From: an uncultured Lachnospiraceae bacterium
GTDB lineage: Bacteria > Bacillota > Clostridia > Lachnospirales > Lachnospiraceae
Reading direction: 5' to 3'
Assembly: GCA_902794825.1 (NCBI GenBank)
Contig: CADBIU010000022.1
Coordinates: 1-33,298, forward strand
DNA length: 33,298 bases
Below are positions 15,835 through 25,816 of this stretch, piece after piece. Below the pieces are notes generated by a model that worked only from the letters and a program-made list of their open reading frames with translations, did no database searches and had not been told where the DNA came from. Each line of letters opens with the position of its first letter. The stretch's first letter is position 1. Made by a program: the position numbers and the translations under genes.

Positions 15835-16470
15835 ATGGGAAGCATTTATTGTTACATTCGCGTCAGTTCCAGGGATCAGCATGAGGACCGCCAGCTGATC
15901 ATCATGAACGAGTATGGAATCCCCAAACGGAACTTTTATGTCGACAAACAGAGCGGCAAAGATTTCGACCGGCCAAAATATAAAAAGCTTGTCCGTAAAC
16001 TCAAAAAGGACGATCTTCTCTATATCAAGAGTATCGACCGACTTGGCCGGAACTACACCGAGATCCTTGAACAGTGGCGATATCTGACCAAAGAAAAGGG
16101 CGTAGATATCTGTGTCATTGACATGCCGCTGCTTGACACGCGTCGCGGCAAAGATCTTGTCGGGACTTTCTTAAGTGACGTTGTTCTTCAGGTTCTGTCT
16201 TTTGTCGCGGAGAACGAAAGGCAGAACATACGGCAGCGCCAGGCGGAAGGGATTGCCGCCGCCAAGGCCAAAGGCGTCAGGTTCGGAAGGCCGGAGAATC
16301 CTCTTCCCGAAAACTTCGACGAAATCTTTATGCAATGGAAAAATGGTACAATCAGCGGCAAGAAAGCCGCGAGCCTTCTGGGAATGTCCCCTTCCACTTT
16401 CCTGTACAAGGCCAAAAGAATGAGCCAGAATGGCAAATCTCCGCACCTCCCATCTGAGTCAAACCTCTAA
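15835..16470 (+). CDS. Small serine recombinase (resolvase/invertase family)
   Basis: 211-residue site-specific recombinase. The catalytic Ser lies in YIRVSSRDQ (residues 5-13). DFDRPKYKKL, SIDRLGRNY and the long helix region VLSFVAENERQNIRQRQAEGIAAAKAKG with GRPE are classical for the resolvase/invertase group. The C-terminus ISGKKAASLLGMSPSTFLYKAKR is the DNA-binding helix-turn-helix. The length fits Hin/Tn3-type enzymes. The ATG at 15835 has AAAGGAG upstream at a long 14-bp spacing; a TTG at 15811 is the alternative and has no site. It sits between the truncated CnaB gene and the shared terminator block of the giant adhesin, suggesting a role in, or a relic of, rearrangements here. No recombination sites were identified. 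Confidence 0.9.
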   Translation: MGSIYCYIRVSSRDQHEDRQLIIMNEYGIPKRNFYVDKQSGKDFDRPKYKKLVRKLKKDDLLYIKSIDRLGRNYTEILEQWRYLTKEKGVDICVIDMPLLDTRRGKDLVGTFLSDVVLQVLSFVAENERQNIRQRQAEGIAAAKAKGVRFGRPENPLPENFDEIFMQWKNGTISGKKAASLLGMSPSTFLYKAKRMSQNGKSPHLPSESNL

Positions 16471-16580
16471 ATAACAAAGAAAATCGGCTGCAGCATACGC
16501 TGCAGCCGATTTTCTTATTGGGAGAGTTTACGTAAGATGAACTCAGTAAACCTTAGTCATGGATCCGATCAGTGTCGATC
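16468..16580. repeat. Duplicated terminator block, copy A
   Basis: About 110 bp nearly identical to 29182-29283, in the same orientation. It starts exactly at the recombinase stop codon (CTAAATAACAAAG) and runs into the adhesin stop region. It continues into similar adhesin 3' coding sequence. The differences are in the hairpin loop and a few single bases. Confidence 0.9.
16477..16516. terminator. Rho-independent terminator, perfect 18-bp stem
   Basis: AAGAAAATCGGCTGCAGC and its exact complement flank the loop ATAC. It is symmetrical with A and T runs on both sides, so it can end the recombinase transcript and the giant adhesin transcript, which converge here. Confidence 0.9.
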
Positions 16581-19500
16581 AGACCTTTTTTCTGCGTTTG
16601 TACCATACGGTTCCGCCGAGCGCGCCGCCTGCCATCAGCAGAAGCAGTGCCCAGAGAGCTCCGTTGGTGCTGTCGCCTGTCTTGCTCGATCTTCCGGACT
16701 TGGAAGATTTGTGAGATTCCTCGTAGTTGTTGACAAATGTCGCCTTTTCGGTCTCTTTGCCATCTACACTCCAAGTGATCTTCGCGCTGATCGTTCCATC
16801 GCCCTCATCATGAAGAGCTACAGTCGCGGTGAATGTCCTGCTGTCATAAGTCACTCCCTTCTTAGGGAATAAAGGCTTCTCTTCATTCACGGTGTAAGTC
16901 TTGACTGCATCTGTTTCTCCGTTTGCAAATACAGTCTCGTCTACCGCGATCGCAGCAAATGTTACATCACCCGTTGCATCGTTCTTAACCTTTTCAATCA
17001 GTTTTCCGTCCTGATCATACAGGCAGAAGGTAAACATACCATCCTCAAGTTTTCCGCCATTATAGAGCTTCTGTGCCTTGATCTGAATATCTCCCTTAGC
17101 CTTGTATTCATTCCGGAATACAAATTCCATTTCCTGTGCGCTTGTATCAACGCTGATCTTGCCGGCCTGATCATCGGTCAGTACAACATGGATCGGGAAC
17201 TCGGTCTTGTCATAAATATAACCGGGCTTTCCTTCGTCAACTTCACGCACCGTGTAGTTGCGCTCTACGCTCTCGGCATAGCCTTCCTCAGTCTTAAACT
17301 CATCCTGAGTGTAGGTCAGAGGCTCGAATGTGAACACACCGTTCTCATCGTTCTGAACAGTCTGCAATACTTTGCCTTCTTCATCTACAAGTTCTGCAGA
17401 GAACTGTCCTGCAGCAAGCTTCCTGCCTGTCAGCTCTTTTTTGGCTGTGATCGGCAGCTCGCCCGCAGACGCGTAGTCGTTAACAAATGTCTGGTTCTCC
17501 AGCTCGCTGTATACAGTAACAACGTCAAGAGTTCCATCACCATTATCCGTGAAGAAGACATTGATCTTCATTACGCTTTCTGAATAGGTAACGCCTCCCA
17601 GTTTCTCCTCCGGGATCTCCTCTTCGATCGTGTACTGAATCGGAAGTTTGTCCTTGTCCTCAGAGAGCTTGTAACCGATAGCCGTGAAGACCGCTTTGCC
17701 TTCAGCGTCGTTCGGGACCTTCTCAATGACTTCACCCTTGGAATCCTTGAGAATGAAATTGAACTCACCCTCTTTGAGCTTGCGTCCATTCAGCTGCTTG
17801 AAAGCCTCAAACGTAGCCGTACCTTCAGCATCATAGACATTTGTGATTATGAGGCCCTTATCTGTCTCATATTCCACAGCAGCACTGAGCTTGTTATCCT
17901 CATCCTTCGTAACATGGACGATCACCGTGTGCTCCGTCACATCATAAGTGACACCGCCAAGGCCTTCATCGACCTCAGTGATCGTGTATTCATAATCACC
18001 GGCTTTCTTGAACGTCATGGGGCTGAATTTACCGGTCGGGCTGTCTTTCGTAACAGTAACGGTATTATCTTCCGGAACCGGCGCGCCCTCAGTCTCTGCT
18101 GTCAGAGTAAACTTGAAGCTGTCATCTGTTGTCCATTCGCGGCCTTTCAGTACCTTTGTAACTTCGAGCTGCTGAGTAATAGGCGTGAATACGTTGGTCA
18201 CGGTCAGAGAAGATGCATTTGAATACTTGCACTCAGCCTTCAGTTTGCCTGTTGCCGCATCCTCTGTCACGATAACTTCAACAGGTTTCTCTGTGGTATC
18301 ATATCTGACGCCATCCAGATCTTTCTTGGTTTCCTTGATCGTGTAATGGTAATTTCCTTTCTTAAGGAATTCTATCGTGCCGAATTTGCCCGTAGGTTCA
18401 TTCTTGGTTACAGTTACTGTCTCTCCTCCGGCTTCCGGCATGGGATCATCATCTGTATTGGCAAGAACAAACTCGAAGGAATCATCAGTCTCCCAGTCAC
18501 GTCCTTTCAGTTCCTTAGTGACTTCGAGGGTGACTTCTACAGGTTCATAAGGAGTATTTGTTACTGTAAATCCATCCTCTACAGATCCCGTGATCACTCC
18601 GGCTGTATAACCATCAGCCTTTACTTCCTGAATTGTGTATACAATTTTCTTTCCGACTTCACCGTGTTTATACTCGGGAAGATCGGTGAATGTATGCTTC
18701 CACTCATTTTCTTCGCTAAGTTCGACTGTGTCTGCCACGTCACCGTACGCCATCAGCTTCACCGTAATGCTTTCCGGCATCAGCAGCGTGTTCTGTTCTT
18801 CCGTGCCATTCCATTTCTTTTCGACGGGAATATCAATTGTCGAAGGAGTATGCGTGTTGGTAACTACAAAACCGCTTGTCTTATCGCCGCTGTAAGAAAT
18901 TGCATATGTGCCGGGGCCATCTGTTCCGGTAATTGCATCAGATGTAGCCTCTTCCACAGTATAGGCAATCTCTGTACCGTGGTCTTTATTCTTGGGCAGA
19001 TCCGTGAAGCTGTCACTCCACTGGTTTTGGCTGCTAAGTACAGTGCTGTCTATTACCTCAGTGTCAACCTTCAGATTAATCGTGACGCTGGCAGGTTGTA
19101 CTCCATCCCGGTTATCATCATCAGCCCAAACCTTAGTTACAGGAATCTCGATCTTCTCAGGCGTATGCGTATTTGTCACGGTAAAGCCATTTTCAGCGTC
19201 TCCTGTGACAGATATTGCATACGTGCCGGGGCCGTCAGTTCCGGTGATTACATCAGTTGTGGCCTCTTCCACAGTATAGGCAATTGCAGTACCGTGGTTC
19301 TTATACTTGGGTAGGTTCGTGAAGCTGTCACTCCACTGATTTTTGCTGCTAAGTACAGTACTGTCTATTACCTCAGTGTCAGCCTTCAGATTGATCGTGA
19401 CGCTCTCAGGCTGGATTCCATCCCGGTCGTTATCGTCATTCCAAATCTTTCTGACAGGAATCTCAACTACTTCAGGTACATGTTTGTTGACGAGGGTTCC

Positions 19501-22500
19501 GCCATCCTCTACCCTGGTTTCCTCACAGGTATAATGATCAGGAACTGTTTCCTCTACTTCATAGACAATTTCAGCACGCTCGCCATTATCATTTGCCTGA
19601 TACCACGGCAGATCCTTGTAGCTGATGAGATACTTGCTGTCATCCTCTTCATCGACTGTGACTTCCGGAGTGTGCCCGGAGATTTCGCTGTTGTTGCCAT
19701 AGAGTTTGATCTTACCCTTGAATGCATCGGCAGTCAGGCGGTAACCGTCCTGATCATCCGCATCATCCCATTCCTTTGTTACTTCGACGTCTTTCATAAT
19801 AACGCCGACATCATGGTGAGGAGATGTGAAGTCCTGAACCACGATCTCTTCTGTCGGAGGCAGTGTAATGCCGTCGATCATAAAGCTGTTTTCAGGATCT
19901 TCTACTGCGTCAGAGTCATAGGTGTCACGGCTATTCTCCATGGCGTCTTTCAGTGTAAGCTCATACTTGTACAGACCGTCTTCATCTGCGCCGATTCTGT
20001 CATCGCTGAACACAACTTTGAAAGTGCCTTCCGGCAGTACATGGAAGCTGTATTCACCGTTTTCGTCAGTGATGTCGGTTTCCGGTCCCCTGTTGATGGT
20101 ATAGAGCTGATACTCACCGGAATCGTCCATCTTATAGAGTGTAACTGTTACACCTTCGAACAGTCTCTCACCCTTCTGATACAGACCGTCCTTATTGGCA
20201 TCCAGCCATGCGCGTCCGGAAAGGCTGCGGCTCACGACAAAGCTTCTCGCGAACACTTCCATTTCCTTCATGCTCAGGCTGTCATAGATCATGTCATTAG
20301 GCGTAGCGTTAATGAGGTCATAGGTCGCTCCCATTCTGGCTGTTGTCATGCCGGGGACGGTTCCGACAATTGCAAGTGCAGTGATATCTACTCCCTCCGG
20401 AAGGTTAACACTGCCGTCTTCATTGACTGTGATCTCTGTCCATCTTGTGCTGTCATTGATGTCACTGATCTTATGGTCCTTCTTGGTCCTGTCTTCCTCG
20501 TTGGTTGAATAGTACACTTTGGGCATCCCTTCGAAAGTGGAAAGGTCCAGTGTATAGGATGTCATCTCGACTCTGGCATCCTCATTTGCAAAGGTACTGT
20601 TGTTTGAGGCTGAAGGAACGTGCGAGACGATAACCGCATCTACACAGGGAGTCTCTGCATCGTTTCTGGTAGTCTTCGTAAAGCCAAAGGTTGCCATATC
20701 CCCTTCCGAACTCTGCTGGATGTCTACACAGTTCTGTTTAGCCTGATCCAGGATCGACAACGCAGACTGACGGCTGACTGCGATCGTGCAGCTGTCAATA
20801 TTATTATTTTCCGTCTTAATATCACGATGATCCTGAGTTGTATGGATCGTCGCCGGTGTCATAAACTGCTGATTGTTCTTGACGTCGTGATCCGTTCCAG
20901 GAGCCCCGATCGAGCATGCGTAATGAATGGGCGGAAGGGATGCCACACCCTGAAGGTACTCTTCTTTCGACCAGTCGATCTCTACATCATGAACGGTCAG
21001 TTCAAGTATTGTATTCCCGACACTGTCAGTGGAAACCGCAATATCATACTGTCCGCCTTCTGTAAATGCGTCCCCCCCCACAACAGTGCCTGATGATTTT
21101 CCGTGGGTAGCCGGAGGCGTATAGGTTCCATCATAGACACAGGTGCCATCAATATAGTTCAGTCCCTTGGGAATCGTTACATTGATCAAAACATCTGTTT
21201 TTAGGACAGTTTCCTGTCCGGCTTCCAGCTGTAGGTTCGGAATCTCAATTGTAGGGAAGATCACAAAATCGGCATAGCGCTGGTCAAGATCCATGCTATA
21301 AGCAGCATCATTTACGGGTCCCGGCTCCAGACTTCCGTTCGGCCCCTGTTCAACTTGGATAATGATGGACGAAGTATGAGGGACAACCAAGCAAGAGTCA
21401 CCATATTTTCTGTCTGCCGGAATTCCTCCTCCCGCAAATCCAGATTCATCATAATAGGATTTTTCGTAATCGAGAGAAGCCGTATTTACAGATCCATCAT
21501 GTAATTTCCACTGTTTATACAAGTAAGCTTTTTCCGGATATGCAGTTGTTCGCACCCCACTTTCATCTTCATAGCAAGCTCCGAGTTCACCCGGTCCTGC
21601 ATAGTGACTGGGGAACTTGCCAGCTTTAAAATATGCATTAATCTGGTCGTCAGTAACACTGCCAACATCAATTCCGAGATCATCTGCGACCATGTTCTTG
21701 ACCTCAGAAACTCTCCATGCATAGGAGCAGTGAGTGACCATATAGACGCCATTCGATTCAGCCGTCGTCTTACATTGGCCGTCAACATATATTCCTGCCA
21801 CTATTCTGTTTTTGTAACTCGGGTTGGTTACTGCTCTGTATTCAAGCAAAACACCGATACAGGCTACACCATCAGGTATTGCCTCAAGCGATGCGTAATA
21901 CACCAGGTCATCCGGAGTTGTGATTTTCATCTCTTCGTCATCTGTCCATCCAGAGCCGTCTGGCTTAGCAGCAAAATAAATATTTACCAAGCCTTTATCA
22001 GCTGCTTCGCTCATCTCATTGACTGAATAATATACTACGCTTTCAGGGTTGAAAAATTCATCGTCAAATTTTAACAGCTCATCTCCGACTGCCATTCGGG
22101 CATCCAGTTCCGGATTATCGACATGTTCAATTAAGGATGCAATGCGCAATCCGCTTCCCTTGACTGTCCAGTCTTTACCATTCAGCGCACAGCCGGGTGT
22201 CAGAGATTCATCTTTAGCACTTTTATACGGACGATAGCTAATAAAGCTTTCTATCCTTCCGGGGCTATTTACATGCAATGTCTCTTTTATTCTGTCATTT
22301 GTTGTTACAGTCTGTGCACTATTGTCATTTACTCCGTCCCCAACTGTCTGCCCGCTGAAACCGGTGCACTGAATATTGACATCCTTAACTGTCCAGGTAA
22401 AATCACCTTCTGCTAGTCCCAGATCTTCCAGAATATACTCGCCTGTTTTATTATTGTTAAATGGCTGTACTACCCAAAGCTGTGCGCATGTAAAGCTGAA

Positions 22501-24951
22501 CTGGGGCTGCTCCCAAAAGTTTGAATATGCAGCAGGATCATAAAGATTGTTGTTTATTTGCTCTATAGTACGCCAGGGATTATGGTCCGTATCAATGACA
22601 AAATCATTCACCTCAAGGCTGATGCGGTTCCCGTTCTGCGTGCTGGTCCATTCACCTGCCGGCCCTGTCATTGCGTAGTCATATGTTGGATTACTGTTAG
22701 CCGGGTGAGTACCCCCATTCATCCAATACCACGCTACTTCTCTTCCTGAATACGCCTCAACTTTGCCTGCATTAAACTTATTCACGCCCACTGCCCAAGC
22801 AAGAGGCTGATAGTCTTCTGTCAGATCTGCATACGTCTTTACATCTTGATCTGAGGTTACGCCTTTAAAACTAACATCCAGTGTTACATCAATTGTGATT
22901 GGTTTTGTGGGATCAGGGAACTCGATACCCTTCAGCCCTTTGCCCGAATCAGGTCGGCGCATACGAAGTGTCACTCCGAAACACGCATCACGTCCATCAA
23001 CCTGCCCTGCATCCCTGTTCAAGGCATTCTCCGTGCCTGTCGAAAAATCATACACTTTATGTACTTTATCGTATGCGCCCGCCCTAAGATCCGCGTCAAT
23101 CCACGGAAATGCTGAGACGAGAATCGGATCCGGAACGACTGATGCTGCCTCCTTACCTTCATTCGAAGCATTCTGGTGATGCTCATTGGTGCATTTTTCG
23201 GCGCCATACACCATTTCATAATTGTCTGCAGCCATGTCACTCAGCTCTGCGTCTTTTCCGGGGACTTCATTTCCTACCAGCCACAAAGTGAAACGGGGCT
23301 GCACTGTGCCTTCGTTCTTCATCTGCAGAACGCGGTAAGAAGCTGTGACGCTGTTCATGCCGGCACCGATGGGAGTGTCATCTTCACCACCGCTCTTCCA
23401 CATGAAATCTCCACGCATAACCTGCCATTTCTGGCCATCTGCATCTACATTCTCGATGATTTTATAGTTTGCATCGGTTGACATAAGCCATGCCATGCTG
23501 CCTTCATTGAACATGATCTCTTGATCTGTTCCGGGGATCATTAACTCAAACCCGACACGCCCCTGTTTGTAAACGCGGTAAGCGCCGTCAGGGTAGGTTT
23601 CGGACTGGAAAGTCAGATCATAGGTTACCGTATCAAATGTACGGACAACCCCATTATGGGGGCCGGTATCATATCCAGGGCCATCTTCCGAATCCCACCC
23701 ACCAGCAGAAGCTCCGGCTGTCACGATGTCGGGAGAACCGTCAACAACTTCCGTGATTTCGAGGTTCTTGATAAACGCAACATCTTTACCTGTGGAATCA
23801 TCTCCGACCAGGGAGTCATCAAAGGTCTCAAACTCGACCGTCTCCCCGCTGGTGGGAGTAAGTACAGTAACGGTTCCGCCTTCATCTTCTACATACGCTT
23901 CATATATCACAGTATACGTTGCCTGAGCTCTCGTATGTCCCTGGCTGTCCTTGCTATAAGCGCGCAGTATATTGGGCTGCGTAAAGTCTCTGCTTGAGTC
24001 GAAATAATCAGGTGTATCGTTTTCACATTCTACACTCTTGATCCTGACCTTGACGGGCAGTCTGGTCACGGCATCGTACTCCGGGGACACTGTCACATCG
24101 TCCAGGATATTGTACTCAGTATCCATTCGGATAACCGTAGTCTCTCCACTGGAATCAATCACATACTCATCGCTATGCTTCGGCGTAATTGTAACTGTAT
24201 CAGAAGCCTTCTCCACTTCTTCATAGGTCGCCACAGCGCGGTATACCTGATCCCAGTTTGTTTCATCATAAGCAAAGCTGTAAGATGATTCATTCGCGCC
24301 GTCAATATCTGTCCAGGCGCTCTCATCGTCAGCGTTCTCATTGCGTTTCTGCCACTGCCAGGTCACGTTCTCGGGATTGAAGTCTGCATTTTCGCTTTCG
24401 GCTGTTGCAGAAAGAGTCACTTCATCCTTATACGCATATTCCGTTGCTGCCGGATCTGTGTCTGCTGTGACAGTGATATCCTCTGCAGCGACAGCCCTGT
24501 TTCCGCCCTTTTCTACAGGATCGCTACCTTTGGCGTTAGCATCTGTGGTGTTAGGATCTGTAGCATTAGGATCCGTGGTGTTCTGGCCATCAGCCGGAAT
24601 ATTCTCATCCCTATTATTCACAGGATCCTGGCCAACAGTCTGAGAATCTGTGCCCTCGTTTCCTGAAGGTGTCTGATCGCCGGCGTCAGTTCTGTTCTGT
24701 GTATTGTCGCCCGATGCATCAGTCCCTTTTCCTTCATCAGACCCTGTTCCCTGGTCCTCTGTGCCCTGCCCGGTCTGATCCTCCTGGCCTTTCTGACCCT
24801 CCTGGCCCTCGTTCTGCGGTTCCGTAACGGTAGTAATTGTTTCATCAGTACCGTTCGTCGGAATATCTGCAGCCAGAGCCTGGAAAGGCGTAAGCGTAGC
24901 CAGCATGACCACAAGCATGATCAGGCTGATCATTTTCCTACATCTTTTCAC
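16579..24951 (-). CDS. Giant multidomain surface adhesin with sortase-like tail
   Basis: 2790 residues, cell-surface. It has a signal peptide (MKRCRKMISLIMLVVMLATLTPFQALAA), a low-complexity Gln/Gly/Asp/Thr linker (about 30-150), an Ig-like segment (150-260), and a large head region of unknown fold (260-1570). Then follow an SdrD-B-like domain (about 1575-1690, GRAWLDANKDGLYQKGE), four CnaB domains (about 1715-2130) and five Spy0128/FctA-like pilin domains (about 2135-2740). CnaB domains show Lys, Glu and Asn at isopeptide positions. The tail SSKTGDSTNGALWALLLLMAGGALGG plus YKRRKK resembles a sortase signal without the proline. The start is GTG at 24951, aligned with the ATG of the paralogue remnant at 26349 and preceded by GGAAGGGAGAG. 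Attachment to host or biofilm partners is inferred. Confidence 0.92.
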   Translation of the reverse strand: MKRCRKMISLIMLVVMLATLTPFQALAADIPTNGTDETITTVTEPQNEGQEGQKGQEDQTGQGTEDQGTGSDEGKGTDASGDNTQNRTDAGDQTPSGNEGTDSQTVGQDPVNNRDENIPADGQNTTDPNATDPNTTDANAKGSDPVEKGGNRAVAAEDITVTADTDPAATEYAYKDEVTLSATAESENADFNPENVTWQWQKRNENADDESAWTDIDGANESSYSFAYDETNWDQVYRAVATYEEVEKASDTVTITPKHSDEYVIDSSGETTVIRMDTEYNILDDVTVSPEYDAVTRLPVKVRIKSVECENDTPDYFDSSRDFTQPNILRAYSKDSQGHTRAQATYTVIYEAYVEDEGGTVTVLTPTSGETVEFETFDDSLVGDDSTGKDVAFIKNLEITEVVDGSPDIVTAGASAGGWDSEDGPGYDTGPHNGVVRTFDTVTYDLTFQSETYPDGAYRVYKQGRVGFELMIPGTDQEIMFNEGSMAWLMSTDANYKIIENVDADGQKWQVMRGDFMWKSGGEDDTPIGAGMNSVTASYRVLQMKNEGTVQPRFTLWLVGNEVPGKDAELSDMAADNYEMVYGAEKCTNEHHQNASNEGKEAASVVPDPILVSAFPWIDADLRAGAYDKVHKVYDFSTGTENALNRDAGQVDGRDACFGVTLRMRRPDSGKGLKGIEFPDPTKPITIDVTLDVSFKGVTSDQDVKTYADLTEDYQPLAWAVGVNKFNAGKVEAYSGREVAWYWMNGGTHPANSNPTYDYAMTGPAGEWTSTQNGNRISLEVNDFVIDTDHNPWRTIEQINNNLYDPAAYSNFWEQPQFSFTCAQLWVVQPFNNNKTGEYILEDLGLAEGDFTWTVKDVNIQCTGFSGQTVGDGVNDNSAQTVTTNDRIKETLHVNSPGRIESFISYRPYKSAKDESLTPGCALNGKDWTVKGSGLRIASLIEHVDNPELDARMAVGDELLKFDDEFFNPESVVYYSVNEMSEAADKGLVNIYFAAKPDGSGWTDDEEMKITTPDDLVYYASLEAIPDGVACIGVLLEYRAVTNPSYKNRIVAGIYVDGQCKTTAESNGVYMVTHCSYAWRVSEVKNMVADDLGIDVGSVTDDQINAYFKAGKFPSHYAGPGELGACYEDESGVRTTAYPEKAYLYKQWKLHDGSVNTASLDYEKSYYDESGFAGGGIPADRKYGDSCLVVPHTSSIIIQVEQGPNGSLEPGPVNDAAYSMDLDQRYADFVIFPTIEIPNLQLEAGQETVLKTDVLINVTIPKGLNYIDGTCVYDGTYTPPATHGKSSGTVVGGDAFTEGGQYDIAVSTDSVGNTILELTVHDVEIDWSKEEYLQGVASLPPIHYACSIGAPGTDHDVKNNQQFMTPATIHTTQDHRDIKTENNNIDSCTIAVSRQSALSILDQAKQNCVDIQQSSEGDMATFGFTKTTRNDAETPCVDAVIVSHVPSASNNSTFANEDARVEMTSYTLDLSTFEGMPKVYYSTNEEDRTKKDHKISDINDSTRWTEITVNEDGSVNLPEGVDITALAIVGTVPGMTTARMGATYDLINATPNDMIYDSLSMKEMEVFARSFVVSRSLSGRAWLDANKDGLYQKGERLFEGVTVTLYKMDDSGEYQLYTINRGPETDITDENGEYSFHVLPEGTFKVVFSDDRIGADEDGLYKYELTLKDAMENSRDTYDSDAVEDPENSFMIDGITLPPTEEIVVQDFTSPHHDVGVIMKDVEVTKEWDDADDQDGYRLTADAFKGKIKLYGNNSEISGHTPEVTVDEEDDSKYLISYKDLPWYQANDNGERAEIVYEVEETVPDHYTCEETRVEDGGTLVNKHVPEVVEIPVRKIWNDDNDRDGIQPESVTINLKADTEVIDSTVLSSKNQWSDSFTNLPKYKNHGTAIAYTVEEATTDVITGTDGPGTYAISVTGDAENGFTVTNTHTPEKIEIPVTKVWADDDNRDGVQPASVTINLKVDTEVIDSTVLSSQNQWSDSFTDLPKNKDHGTEIAYTVEEATSDAITGTDGPGTYAISYSGDKTSGFVVTNTHTPSTIDIPVEKKWNGTEEQNTLLMPESITVKLMAYGDVADTVELSEENEWKHTFTDLPEYKHGEVGKKIVYTIQEVKADGYTAGVITGSVEDGFTVTNTPYEPVEVTLEVTKELKGRDWETDDSFEFVLANTDDDPMPEAGGETVTVTKNEPTGKFGTIEFLKKGNYHYTIKETKKDLDGVRYDTTEKPVEVIVTEDAATGKLKAECKYSNASSLTVTNVFTPITQQLEVTKVLKGREWTTDDSFKFTLTAETEGAPVPEDNTVTVTKDSPTGKFSPMTFKKAGDYEYTITEVDEGLGGVTYDVTEHTVIVHVTKDEDNKLSAAVEYETDKGLIITNVYDAEGTATFEAFKQLNGRKLKEGEFNFILKDSKGEVIEKVPNDAEGKAVFTAIGYKLSEDKDKLPIQYTIEEEIPEEKLGGVTYSESVMKINVFFTDNGDGTLDVVTVYSELENQTFVNDYASAGELPITAKKELTGRKLAAGQFSAELVDEEGKVLQTVQNDENGVFTFEPLTYTQDEFKTEEGYAESVERNYTVREVDEGKPGYIYDKTEFPIHVVLTDDQAGKISVDTSAQEMEFVFRNEYKAKGDIQIKAQKLYNGGKLEDGMFTFCLYDQDGKLIEKVKNDATGDVTFAAIAVDETVFANGETDAVKTYTVNEEKPLFPKKGVTYDSRTFTATVALHDEGDGTISAKITWSVDGKETEKATFVNNYEESHKSSKSGRSSKTGDSTNGALWALLLLMAGGALGGTVWYKRRKKV
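19000..19470 (-). repeat. 315-bp (105-residue) coding repeat of CnaB domains
   Basis: Two neighbouring CnaB domains of the giant adhesin are close to identical over long DNA stretches. For example, the block CTGCTAAGTACAGT recurs at 19031 and 19346. Both encode TEVIDSTVLSS(K/Q)NQWSDSFT and TGTDGPGTYAIS. The last motif also appears in the truncated CnaB gene near 15350. Recent duplication or gene conversion is likely. Confidence 0.8.
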
Positions 24952-25009
24952 GATTCTCTCCCTTCCTCTTAATTACAAGATTTGTTTAATGAGGTTATCT
25001 ATAACGGCG

Positions 25010-25046
25010 CTCCGCGCCAAAACTGCCTTGTGCAGTATTGTTTTTG
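25010..25046 (-). promoter_or_regulatory. Two-hairpin leader upstream of the giant adhesin
   Basis: Reading along the minus strand: ACTGC...GCAGT, then TTTT, then GGCGC-GGA-GCGCC, followed downstream by ATAGATAA. The same layout with different stem bases occurs at 26401-26436 before the adhesin remnant. It may be an attenuator, operator or RNA element controlling adhesin expression. Confidence 0.55.
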
Positions 25047-25095
25047 ACAACAAGTGAGATTACTGTTACATAGTCCTGCTCCAATCCCTATTCGG

Positions 25096-25542
25096 CTATC
25101 TGAACCATGGGATTGTGGACGACGAGTCTGCCTTCTTTCTGGCTTCGATCGCCTCGTCGCGGCTTTCATAGGTCCCCAGATAGATGATTTTTTTCTTAAA
25201 TCCTATGGACACGGTGTATTTCCCGCTCTTCCGCTTGTAGACGCCTTTACAGCCGCTCTTGTTGTCAACTCTCCTCTTTCTTCCTTCCAGCCACTCGACG
25301 CAGGTCCCGTCGACAAGTTCAAGGCGTTCCAGCAGATTTTGCTGACTTTCTTCCTTCAGGCAGCCGCAACTCTTTTTGTTTCCGCTGATCAGACTTGGAT
25401 ACAAAACATTGATCTCGCTCCCGCAATCACAGCGGCACCTCCACACTTCTGCCCCGCCATTTTCGTCTGACTCAGAAACAGCATATAAAGCAACAAGTTT
25501 TCCATACCTGTTGCCTTTGATGTCTTCTTTCTTTTTCCGCAT
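25096..25542 (-). CDS. AP2-domain DNA-binding protein with Cys-rich N-terminus
   Basis: 148 residues. The N-terminal half contains WRCRCDCGSEINV and KSCGCL, a likely zinc-binding element seen in many bacterial AP2 proteins. The C-terminal half is an AP2-like domain (GCKGVYKRKSGKYTVSIGF, YLGTYESRDEAIEARKKA). Bacterial AP2 proteins are often linked to mobile or phage DNA and bind DNA; the role here is unknown. The start at 25542 has only a weak AGGGA upstream. It lies alone between the giant adhesin and the adhesin remnant, on the same strand as both. A recombination-related or regulatory role is conceivable but not shown. Confidence 0.8.
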   Translation of the reverse strand: MRKKKEDIKGNRYGKLVALYAVSESDENGGAEVWRCRCDCGSEINVLYPSLISGNKKSCGCLKEESQQNLLERLELVDGTCVEWLEGRKRRVDNKSGCKGVYKRKSGKYTVSIGFKKKIIYLGTYESRDEAIEARKKADSSSTIPWFR

Positions 25543-25816
25543 GGCTCACGTTCCCTGGCTGCTCTGTCAAGCGCAAAAACGTATACTTTATTATTGTTTT
25601 TTATATATTCTGATTTTTGAGGAATTTTACTGAAATGAGTTAGAATTCGCGAAAGTCTGGGCGAAAAACTTATCAGAAATGCGAAAATACGATTAAGTTA
25701 ATTAAAGATTCTTGACATATCGCATTTAAATGTTACGATTATTAAGTAACATTTAATATTTAGAAATGTATACTATTTTGTTTTCCTATATAATTTCATA
25801 GCGCAGCTAACAAAGA
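25543..25816. other. AT-rich intergenic region with an 11-bp dyad
   Basis: No gene seen. A perfect 11-bp inverted repeat (TTAAATGTTAC / GTAACATTTAA) lies at 25726-25736 and 25746-25756 with a 9-bp loop. It overlaps a possible plus-strand promoter (TTGACA at 25712). The half-site AAATGTTACGA recurs inverted at about 26775-26785. The region lies upstream of the AP2 gene and could hold its operator. Confidence 0.5.
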
